A stretch of DNA of 12,847 bases from GCA-2731375 sp046582635. GTDB taxonomy: Bacteria; Pseudomonadota; Alphaproteobacteria; GCA-2731375. Where the stretch lies: NCBI GenBank assembly GCA_046582635.1, contig JAYGEA010000331.1, positions 1-12,847 on the forward strand. Direction: 5' to 3'. A program made the position numbers and the translations under genes. Below the pieces are notes generated by a model. It saw only the letters and a program-made list of their open reading frames with translations. It ran no database searches and was not told the DNA's origin. How positions within the stretch are numbered: position 1 is the first letter of the stretch; each line of letters opens with the position of its first letter. Shown piece by piece: positions 6,757 to 12,847 of this stretch.

Positions 6757-7059
6757 GTGATGGCGCTAGCCAAGGCGTTGTGGGAAGGGCGTTGCCCGCT
6801 CGAGGAAACCTTCTGGTGGTACGGCGTAGCGTACGGATTTCTGTTGAATTTCTTCACCAGTCTGTTGTTTTTTTTGCTGCTGGTAAACGATGCAAACATG
6901 GCCTGGGTTGCTTTGGCTTTTGCGATCCCCATCCCGTACAATTTGTTCGTCGTTGTGGCGGTTTGGCGCAGCGCGGGCCGCTATCCTGGTCCGCAGAAAT
7001 GGGCGGATTTCGCCCGCATAGGAGCCGTATTCTGGATGATTGGCCTGACTTTGGCGTGA
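6757..7059 (+). CDS. Small integral membrane protein of unknown function
   Basis: This is a predicted inner-membrane protein of about 100 residues with three hydrophobic segments (about 19-43, 47-68 and 83-99). A charged loop, WRSAGRYPGPQKWADFAR (70-87), sits between the last two. The N-terminal MALAKALWEG and the IPYNLFVVVAVWRSA pattern (59-73) resemble small conserved alphaproteobacterial membrane proteins, but I cannot name a family. It starts at GTG 6757 or ATG 6760, and the ribosome site is weak (CAGG about 10 bases upstream). Its reading frame, hydrophobicity and end just before the DUF427 gene support it as real, though the function is unknown. Confidence 0.65.
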   Translation: MMALAKALWEGRCPLEETFWWYGVAYGFLLNFFTSLLFFLLLVNDANMAWVALAFAIPIPYNLFVVVAVWRSAGRYPGPQKWADFARIGAVFWMIGLTLA

Positions 7060-7113
7060 ATTGACTGGGATATCTGGCGATAAAGGGAACAATTTCTCAA
7101 GGAGGATGCTTCC

Positions 7114-7659
7114 ATGGTCAAGGCTGTCTGGAACGGGATCACCATCGCGGAGAGCGACGATATCGTCGTGGTGGAGGGCAATGCCTATTTTCCCATGGGC
7201 TCCGTCAAAGGGGACTGTATTGCGGAGGATACAGAGACCCGCGCCACCTATTGCCATTGGAAAGGGATCGCCACTTATTTCAATGTCAGGGCCGGCGGCG
7301 AAACGAATGCCGGTGGCGCGTGGCACTATGCCGCGCCCTATCCCCAATCCGCCGTAATCCGCGACCGGATCGCATTTTGGAACGGCATTGAGGTCATCGG
7401 CAAACCCGATGGCGCTGGATTGGTCGAGGGCGAACCCAGCCTCGACGGCAAGACAGGCTGGGAAGCGCTTTGCTGGATCATCAAATTTTCGGACGATCCG
7501 GTCATTTCAGCCGGCGAGGTTGAGAAAGCGACCGGCATCGCGGAAAGCGAATTGGCTGAAGCCTGGCAGGTCTACGACGTGCAGCGCTACGCCGGTCACT
7601 ACAAGCGACGCCTCGCCGGTGGCAATGGCGTGCCCCTGCGGCTTGAGAAGATTGATTAG
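7114..7659 (+). CDS. DUF427 domain-containing protein
   Basis: This is a 181-residue, probably cytoplasmic protein. The first 95 residues match DUF427 (PF04248): KAVWNGITIAES (3-14), VVVEGNAYFP (18-27), a T-rich turn, and YCHWKGIATYF (46-56). DUF427 is a small beta-tent domain with no firmly assigned activity. The C-terminal 85 residues are an extra mixed helical part not needed for the domain. It contains PVISAGEVEKATGI and ends KRRLAGGNG. The start is secure: AAGGAGG (7099-7105) lies eight bases before ATG 7114. The gene is 54 bases after the small membrane protein gene and may share its transcript. Confidence 0.8.
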   Translation: MVKAVWNGITIAESDDIVVVEGNAYFPMGSVKGDCIAEDTETRATYCHWKGIATYFNVRAGGETNAGGAWHYAAPYPQSAVIRDRIAFWNGIEVIGKPDGAGLVEGEPSLDGKTGWEALCWIIKFSDDPVISAGEVEKATGIAESELAEAWQVYDVQRYAGHYKRRLAGGNGVPLRLEKID

Positions 7660-7675
7660 CGGAAATTACCGTGAC

Positions 7676-9388
7676 CTAAGCCTGGCCGCTGCGCAGCAAA
7701 CGGCCGGGAAGGGCCCCCGTCGCCTCGCCATGGCGCCAGGCCGCAACGCCGGCCACGATGGTCGCGTCGAACCCCGTCGTGCGTTGCAGCAGCCGCTTGC
7801 CCCCCGCGGGCAGATCGTAGATCACCTCGGGCACCTGAAGCTGCAGGGCGTCATAATCAACAACATTGATATCAGCCCGCATGCCCATTGCGATCCGTCC
7901 GCGATCATGCAGGCCAATGGCCTCGGCGTTGGCGGAGGTCAGCCGCCGCACCATTTCTTCGATGCCGTACTTAGGTCCCCGCGTGCGGTCGCGGGTCCAA
8001 TGGGTGAGGGTATGGACCATGTCAGTGGCGTCGCACATGATCCCCACATGGGCGCCGCCATCGCCGAGGCCGATCAAGGTATTGGGATGCCCGAGCATTT
8101 CGTGGACTGATGCCAAATCGCCACCGGCGTAGTTCGTCATGGGATGATAAAGCATCCCCCGGCCGTCCTGCTCCAGCATCAAATCATACGCCAGTTCCGC
8201 CGCATCCACGCCGCGCCGCCGTGCCTCGGCCCCAAGGCTGGTGGCGGGGTCGGGCTCGTACTGCGGCGGATCTCCGAACGGGAAGATCCTGTCCCAATCC
8301 CGCAACCGTACCGCCCGCGCGGCGTTGGCATCGGTTTCAGCGATAATGCGGGCCCGGAATGCGGGGTCGCGCAAAATGGCGACGCGCGCATCGATATCCA
8401 GCGGTGCCAGTTCCCGCCAACTGTCGCAGTCGACAAAGGGGTTCGCCGACAGCTCGAAGCCGAGCAAGGTGGAGGTCGGCCGGCCGCGGATCTGACCGGT
8501 GATTTGCAGGCCCTCGGCATTGGCGGCCGCAATCCGGTCGAGCAGATCGCGCCATTGCTCGGGATTGGCATCTTTTTGCAAAAGCGTCAGGGTCAAGGGC
8601 CGCCCGGACCGTCTTGCCAGACGGGTGAGCAGGCCAAACTCCCGGTCGATGCCGTCGCCGTAGTCGCCAACAACCTGGATCCAGCCGCGTCCGACTTGCG
8701 CCACCGCCTCGGCGATCTCGGTCAATTCGGCCTCCGCCGCGCCGTAGGAGGGGACGGGCTCTCCCTTCGCCGTGCGATGCTGCAGCAGCCGTGACGTTGA
8801 AAAGCCAAACGCCCCCGCCGAAATGCCCTCCGCCGCAAGCCGGGCCATCTCCGCACGATCCGCCGCCGTCGCCTCTTCACGGTTGGCGCCGCGCTCCCCC
8901 ATCACAAAGACCCTGAGTGCCGCATGCGGGACTTGGGTCGCCACATCCACGTCGTAGTGCCGCGCGGCGATGGTGTCGAGATATTCGGGGAAGGAGGTCC
9001 AGGTCCACGGCAGCCCCGCCGTCATCACGACCTCGGGGATGTCTTCCACGCCCTCCATGAGAGAGATCAGCATGTCGCGGTGGTCCCGTCGTACCGGCGC
9101 AAATCCGACGCCGCAATTGCCCATGAGCACCGTCGTGACACCATTGCATGACGACGGCGTGATCTGGTTGGCCCACGTCACCTGGGCGTCATAGTGGGTA
9201 TGCACGTCGACGAAGCCGGGCATCACCAGGCGGCCGCGCGCGTCGATCTCTTCCACGCCGCTTGCCGTGACTTGGCCCACGGCGATGATCCGGCCGTCCA
9301 AAACGGCGACATCCCCCTCCGCCATTGCCCCGCCCGAGCCGTCGACGACGGTACCGCCGCGGATGACCAAATCCGGTTTATCACTCAT
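7676..9388 (-). CDS. D-aminoacylase-like amidohydrolase family protein
   Basis: This is a 570-residue member of the amidohydrolase superfamily, N-acyl-D-amino-acid deacylase branch. Such enzymes hydrolyse amide bonds of N-acylated amino acids or related compounds. Visible features are the N-terminal beta-sandwich strands (5-55), the metal motif DVHTHYD (61-67, His63 and His65), GNCGVGFAP (90-98, Cys92 at the position of the metal-binding Cys), GDGGAH (442-447, catalytic Asp443) and a C-terminal sandwich closing with ADINVVDYDAL (505-515). Two further metal His of characterised D-aminoacylases are not obvious; the matching places read WIQVVGD (236-242) and LTLLQ (267-271). ATG 9388 starts the family-like N-terminus MSDKPDLVIRGG. 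The frame is open to 9664, but that stretch is intergenic. The real substrate is uncertain. Confidence 0.88.
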   Translation of the reverse strand: MSDKPDLVIRGGTVVDGSGGAMAEGDVAVLDGRIIAVGQVTASGVEEIDARGRLVMPGFVDVHTHYDAQVTWANQITPSSCNGVTTVLMGNCGVGFAPVRRDHRDMLISLMEGVEDIPEVVMTAGLPWTWTSFPEYLDTIAARHYDVDVATQVPHAALRVFVMGERGANREEATAADRAEMARLAAEGISAGAFGFSTSRLLQHRTAKGEPVPSYGAAEAELTEIAEAVAQVGRGWIQVVGDYGDGIDREFGLLTRLARRSGRPLTLTLLQKDANPEQWRDLLDRIAAANAEGLQITGQIRGRPTSTLLGFELSANPFVDCDSWRELAPLDIDARVAILRDPAFRARIIAETDANAARAVRLRDWDRIFPFGDPPQYEPDPATSLGAEARRRGVDAAELAYDLMLEQDGRGMLYHPMTNYAGGDLASVHEMLGHPNTLIGLGDGGAHVGIMCDATDMVHTLTHWTRDRTRGPKYGIEEMVRRLTSANAEAIGLHDRGRIAMGMRADINVVDYDALQLQVPEVIYDLPAGGKRLLQRTTGFDATIVAGVAAWRHGEATGALPGRLLRSGQA

Positions 9389-9419
9389 CAAACACTGCTC
9401 CCCAAACGCTGGTCCCGAT

Positions 9420-9448
9420 ATTATAATTTCAAAAGCATAGACCACTAA
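9420..9448 (-). promoter_or_regulatory. Candidate promoter of the amidohydrolase gene
   Basis: The minus strand carries a perfect TATAAT (9420-9425) with a weak -35, TTAGTG (9443-9448), at 17 bases spacing. The predicted start of transcription is about 25 bases before ATG 9388. The -35 is poor, so an activator may be needed. It lies in the 174-base divergent gap shared with the binding-protein gene. Confidence 0.4.
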
Positions 9449-9562
9449 GCCGCTTTTGGTAAATTCCGAACGGATCACGGATGTGACATTGTATGACTCT
9501 ACACGTTCGGATCTTGCCGCGCCGTTGTCGTTAATGACGCCATTACCATGGGAGCCAAGAGC

Positions 9563-10480
9563 ATGGCCCTGACGCTGTTCGAACCCTTCCGGGCCGTTTT
9601 CTACACACCGTTTTATGCCGCCCATGCCCTCGATGCTTATGGCGCGGAAGATGTTGAAGTCCACATGGTGACGGCGGGGGCCGAGGCCACGATAAATGGC
9701 TTGATGGACGGCTCCGCCGACCTAACCTGGGGCGGTCCCATGCGGATACAATATACCTATGACCAGCAGCCGGATTGCGGTGTCGTCAGTTTTTGCGAGA
9801 TCGTTACCCGCGATCCCTTCTTCATCGTTGGCCGGGAGCCCCGGCCCAAATTTCAGATGCCGGACATGATGAATGTTAGATTTGCCACCGTGTCCGAGGT
9901 GAATACGCCGTGGCTGTGCCTGCAGGAAGATTTGCGCCGCGCCGGATTGGACCCGGCCCAGGTCAATCGAGTGGAGGGTCATACAATGGCGGAAAACGAT
10001 GCCGCCCTGCGCGCCGGTGATGTGGACGTCATCCAGATTTTCCAGCCATTCGTGGAGCAACTGGTCGCCGACGGCGCGGGCCATATCTGGTACGCCGCCG
10101 CCAGCAGGGGGGCGACCAGCTATACGACGTTGAGCACGTTGAAAGCCACGCTGCGGACAAAGCGTGACAAGATGGACCGGATGACACGGGCGTTGTACCG
10201 CTCGCAAAAATGGCTGCACCGCACGGAGGCCCCAACCATCGCCGCCGCCGTCGTTGATTTTTTCCCGGACCTGCCCCGGGAAACCCTGGCCGCCTGTATT
10301 CAGCGCTATAAGGCGCTTGGCTTATGGGGCGTGAACCCAATTCTGCCCAGGGATGGCTTTGACCGTCTGCAGGCCAGCGGCCTGTCCGGCGGGCTTTTCA
10401 AAACCGGCGCCCCCTTCGAGGCGTGCGTCGATAACAGCCTGGCCCGTGCGGCGATAGAGGCCGACCCGCCGTCGATGTGA
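9563..10480 (+). CDS. NMT1/THI5-like (SsuA-type) substrate-binding-fold protein without signal peptide
   Basis: This is a 305-residue protein with the type 2 periplasmic binding fold seen in NMT1/THI5 and SsuA/TauA families. Cues are the N-terminal YTPFYAAHALDAYG (14-27), a small ligand-pocket motif AEATINGLMDGSADLTWGGP (40-59) and FFIVGREPRP (86-95). The start is set at ATG 9563 (GGAG about 8 bases upstream); ATG 9548 would add five residues. Neither gives a hydrophobic signal peptide, and the frame upstream to a stop at 9494 has none either. No permease or ATPase gene is nearby. It may therefore be a cytoplasmic enzyme or sensor, not a transporter part. The CCCFC iron motif of yeast THI5 is absent. 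It is divergent from the amidohydrolase and convergent with the dioxygenase. Confidence 0.8.
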   Translation: MALTLFEPFRAVFYTPFYAAHALDAYGAEDVEVHMVTAGAEATINGLMDGSADLTWGGPMRIQYTYDQQPDCGVVSFCEIVTRDPFFIVGREPRPKFQMPDMMNVRFATVSEVNTPWLCLQEDLRRAGLDPAQVNRVEGHTMAENDAALRAGDVDVIQIFQPFVEQLVADGAGHIWYAAASRGATSYTTLSTLKATLRTKRDKMDRMTRALYRSQKWLHRTEAPTIAAAVVDFFPDLPRETLAACIQRYKALGLWGVNPILPRDGFDRLQASGLSGGLFKTGAPFEACVDNSLARAAIEADPPSM

Positions 10481-10493
10481 TGAGCCGATAAAT

Positions 10494-11342
10494 CTAGGTT
10501 GCGGGCTGTCCGCCATACACGGTGGTTGGCGGCAGCGGGCTGCCTTCGAATATATTCTTGCCGACTTTTTTTATGGCCCGGCGCCATGCGGCGCGTTCTT
10601 CCGGGCCGAATTCCTGGCTGGGCGCGGGATCCACATCGACGTTATGAAATGTATCAACGCCGCGAACAAGCATGGCGGAATCCCGATGGGCCCGGACTTC
10701 CGTGTGCGCCGGGATCATCTCCACCAACACGACGACCCGTCGTTCATGGGAGGTGTTGATGGGAGAGCTGTGAATGATGCCGGCATTGAATAACCCGATC
10801 TCGCCGGCCTTCAATTCAAGATTTACAGCTTTCGTGTCATCAAACCCCGTGGAAATAAATTGCCCGCGCGATAGGATGCTGTCCGGATTCCCGGTATCGG
10901 TATGCTGTAGGACGCCTTTTTTATGGGAGCCGGGAATAACCTGCAAACAGCCGTGCGCCAGGCTGCAATCGGCGAGCGCGAGAGCGCCAATGACCAAAAT
11001 GGGCTTGATGGGGTTGGCCGCGCCATCCTGATGCCACCCCGCGAAGGTTTTGCCGTCGGCGTCCTTGACCCTGAACGCCATGCTGTAACACAAAATATCC
11101 GGGCCGATCAGATCTTCCATGATATCCAAAATTTTTGGTTCCCGTGCCATGTCCGCGATCCAGGGGCACAGAATATGCGACTTGCTCTTTAGTTTTTTGA
11201 TGTCGTTTGGATATGTGCGTTCGAAGTTTTCCAGGCAGCCGCGATAATGCTCGACCTCCGCTTGCGAAAGAACGGGAATGGCGGGCAGGGAACCTTGCTC
11301 ATGAAAATGCTCAATTTGTTGCTCCGACAGCACATTCGGCAT
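10494..11342 (-). CDS. Phytanoyl-CoA dioxygenase (PhyH) family Fe(II)/2-oxoglutarate oxygenase
   Basis: This is a 282-residue member of the PhyH family: non-haem iron, 2-oxoglutarate-dependent hydroxylases that act on many small molecules. The iron facial triad is visible: WHQDG (103-107) gives His104 and Asp106, and the distal His191 is in GIIHSSPINTS (188-198). An Arg at 201-202 (HERRVVV) is placed to bind 2-oxoglutarate. HGCLQVIPGSH (130-140) is a family pattern. The start at ATG 11342 follows an AAAGGAG site (11349-11355), while an in-frame upstream ATG at 11375 would swallow it. The gene is convergent with the binding-protein gene (13-base gap) and divergent from the racemase-fold gene. 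The substrate is not predictable; characterised relatives hydroxylate lipids, ectoine or natural products. Confidence 0.88.
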   Translation of the reverse strand: MPNVLSEQQIEHFHEQGSLPAIPVLSQAEVEHYRGCLENFERTYPNDIKKLKSKSHILCPWIADMAREPKILDIMEDLIGPDILCYSMAFRVKDADGKTFAGWHQDGAANPIKPILVIGALALADCSLAHGCLQVIPGSHKKGVLQHTDTGNPDSILSRGQFISTGFDDTKAVNLELKAGEIGLFNAGIIHSSPINTSHERRVVVLVEMIPAHTEVRAHRDSAMLVRGVDTFHNVDVDPAPSQEFGPEERAAWRRAIKKVGKNIFEGSPLPPTTVYGGQPAT

Positions 11343-11348
11343 TTTCGA

Positions 11349-11355
11349 CTCCTTT
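11349..11355 (-). promoter_or_regulatory. Ribosome binding site of the PhyH-family gene
   Basis: AAAGGAG on the minus strand lies six bases before ATG 11342 and decides this start over the ATG at 11375. Confidence 0.7.
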
Positions 11356-11494
11356 GAAAAAATTCTTGACGCCATGGAACCCGGAAACAGTCAGCGCTGT
11401 CAAAGTCAATGTATGACCAAAGCCCATCAAGCATGCAATATTCCACGCATAGAGCACAGGGCTTCGAGGACGTGCGGCTGGAGGGCGTATCTTA

Positions 11495-12283
11495 ATGCTA
11501 CAGAATGATAACTGGGGTGCGCGCGCGCGGTTCGGCATGTTCATCGTCGGCGGTGAAGCCGTGCCGGAAGCCGAGTGGTGGGCCATGCTGCCCCCGAATG
11601 TCTCGGTGCATGCCGCCCGCATCACCGCACCCGCGCCCTGGGCCCGTTGGCAAGAGGATCGAATTGGCGTCGATCTTGCCGATGATCTGGTGCGGGGAGG
11701 CCGGCAGTTCGCGGCCATGGCCCTGTCAGTGGTGGTCATGGGCCACAGCTCAAGCAGCTTTGTCGGCGGCAAGGGGTGGGATGCGGCGGCGGTTGATAAT
11801 CTTTCCGCCATTCTCGGCCCGAACGTCATCGTCACGACAAACGGCCTGGATACCATTGCCGCCCTGCATGCCTCGGGCGTGCGCCGTCCATTCCTCATCG
11901 TTCCGCCCTGGTTCAACGACGAAACCGTCGCCGCCGGTATCCGGTATTACGAAGATCACGGGTTTGAACCTATCGGCCACCTGCGTTACGACCCGGGCCC
12001 AAATTGGCGGCACCTGCCGCCGGGCGATCTAACGCGGCACGGCTTGGGGTTGGAGCAGGAGGTCATGCCTCTGCACGGGCAAATCAAGGCATCTTGTCCA
12101 AGCGAGGCAGATGGGGTCCTGATCGCCGGCACCGGGTTTCGTTGCGTGGCCATCCTGGAGGCGCTGGAGCGGGACTTGAAACGAACGGTGCTGTCGGCCA
12201 ACCAGGCCAGTTTGTGGCATTGCCTGCGTTTGGCCGAAATTCAGGCCGAAGTCTCGGGTTACGGGGACATCTTTAACATATGA
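11495..12283 (+). CDS. Asp/Glu racemase / maleate isomerase-fold protein lacking catalytic cysteines
   Basis: This is a 262-residue protein of the superfamily that holds maleate cis-trans isomerase, arylmalonate decarboxylase and Asp/Glu/hydantoin racemases. The pseudo-twofold fold shows VVVMGHSSSSFVGG (79-92) in the first lobe. The second lobe has DGVLIAGTGFRCVAILEALE (206-225), SANQASLWHCLRLA (234-247) and GYGDIF (255-260). In known members one or two cysteines (first-lobe site, and the SC-T/G-G motif of the second lobe) do the proton transfer. Here the matching residues are Ser/His at 84-86 and Gly212; the nearest Cys is 217. Activity may differ, be lost, or use another residue. ATG 11495 follows GGAGGG (11480-11485). 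The gene ends just before the integrase remnant. Confidence 0.8.
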   Translation: MLQNDNWGARARFGMFIVGGEAVPEAEWWAMLPPNVSVHAARITAPAPWARWQEDRIGVDLADDLVRGGRQFAAMALSVVVMGHSSSSFVGGKGWDAAAVDNLSAILGPNVIVTTNGLDTIAALHASGVRRPFLIVPPWFNDETVAAGIRYYEDHGFEPIGHLRYDPGPNWRHLPPGDLTRHGLGLEQEVMPLHGQIKASCPSEADGVLIAGTGFRCVAILEALERDLKRTVLSANQASLWHCLRLAEIQAEVSGYGDIFNI

Positions 12284-12288
12284 AGCGT

Positions 12289-12832
12289 TCATGATTGGCA
12301 CCCGGTCCGGGTCAGGCGCGCCGCAAACTGTCGGCCAGAAAACTTGTGTCCGGCCAAATCCATAATCAACTTGGCGCCAGCGCCGCTGTGCGCGAGCTTG
12401 GTGATAAATCCTCGGCGGCCACTATGGCTGGAAGCTCTATCGATACCGGCCCTGGGGTAAAGTTCGCTAATCAATTGGCAGAGCGTGTTGGGCGAAAACG
12501 CACAGCCCTCTTGGCTGCGGAGCAAAGCGGTCTCGGGGGCGGATAATGCAGGCAACGGGCCCAAGTAGTTGCTGATTTCGGGCTGAAGGCGCCTATTCAT
12601 AAAGACCGTGCGGCGGATGTCGCCCTAGGTATTAACCGCATTTGGTCACGGAATTGCCCCTCGCCATTCATCACATCCCCCATTTTGAGCCAAGCGATCT
12701 CGCCGACACGCAATCCAGCAAAATGGCTCGGCATGATCGCGAGACGGTTCGCCCACAATGCCTGTCATCAACTACAACAGCGAGCAGTCGCTTCATTTCA
12801 GCGTCCGTCAAAACCTTTGCATGCTTCATCAT
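12289..12832 (-). pseudogene. Tyrosine recombinase (integrase) remnant, frameshifted and truncated
   Basis: Reading from ATG 12832, three successive frames are needed to follow one integrase catalytic domain. Frame one gives AKVLTDAEMKRLLAVV. Frame two gives HFAGLRVGEIAWLKMGDVM, with the box I Arg (roughly 12670-12760). Frame three, from about 12624, gives RTVFMNRRLQPEI, CAFSPNTLCQLISELY, then ASSHSGRRGFITKLA with the box II His-x-x-Arg and LAGH. After LAGH the sequence changes abruptly, and the region that should hold the catalytic Tyr is missing. At least two frameshifts, plus an in-frame stop at 12625-12627, make it non-functional. It is probably what is left of a prophage or integrative element; its true N-terminus may lie beyond or be lost. 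Confidence 0.8.
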
Positions 12833-12847
12833 AAAACCTCATGTTCA

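Noticed and set aside
6561..6941. N-terminal extension of the GNAT frame
   Set aside because: It overlaps a plausible membrane-protein gene on the other strand, lacks family similarity, and a ribosome site supports a later start.
8144..8794. Plus strand open frame of 216 codons within the amidohydrolase gene
   Set aside because: It is antisense to a strong family match and has shadow-frame composition.
9389..9664. N-terminal extension of the amidohydrolase frame
   Set aside because: The family N-terminus begins at ATG 9388, and the extension crosses a TATAAT-like promoter and the start of the divergent gene.
11343..11494. Search for promoters or operators in the divergent gap between the PhyH and racemase-fold genes
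   Set aside because: Only weak, badly spaced hexamers were found on either strand; nothing is good enough to annotate.

Overview
The window looks like chromosomal DNA from an alphaproteobacterium, probably Rhodospirillales-like. The GC content is high, and there is a COQ9-family gene (a ubiquinone factor restricted to alphaproteobacteria and mitochondria), an alphaproteobacterial-style Mla/MCE gene pair, and a folded repeat of the kind scattered between alphaproteobacterial genes. No rRNA, tRNA or CRISPR array was seen. This placement is inferred from gene content, not from a marker gene.

Left part (1-5250). Two + strand genes encode envelope lipid-transport parts: a membrane-anchored MCE/MlaD protein and an ABC-transport auxiliary lipoprotein, overlapping by 4 bases. 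A 104-bp folded repeat (1812-1915) follows. It ends the lipoprotein gene and also supplies the last residues of the convergent COQ9 gene. Four closely spaced minus strand genes then run from right to left: a SAM methyltransferase broken by one frameshift, a PQQ-type sugar dehydrogenase, peptide deformylase and COQ9. The last two overlap by 4 bases with a TTG start. A tandem repeat of about 27 bp lies between the dehydrogenase stop and the deformylase start.

Middle part (5250-7660). This holds small, mostly unconnected genes: an exported DUF2059 protein (+), a GNAT acetyltransferase (-), a small integral membrane protein (+) and a DUF427 protein (+).

Right part (7660-12847). Four metabolic genes sit in two divergent pairs. 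They are a D-aminoacylase-like amidohydrolase (-), a substrate-binding-protein-like gene without a signal peptide (+), a phytanoyl-CoA-dioxygenase-family Fe(II)/2-oxoglutarate enzyme (-), and an Asp/Glu racemase or maleate isomerase-fold protein lacking the usual catalytic cysteines (+). They may serve one small-molecule pathway, but no substrate can be named. The window ends in a frameshifted, 3'-truncated tyrosine recombinase, which suggests an old mobile-element edge.

The best candidates for something new are this four-gene group, with its cysteine-less racemase-fold protein and signal-less binding protein, and the folded repeat used as protein-coding sequence by COQ9.
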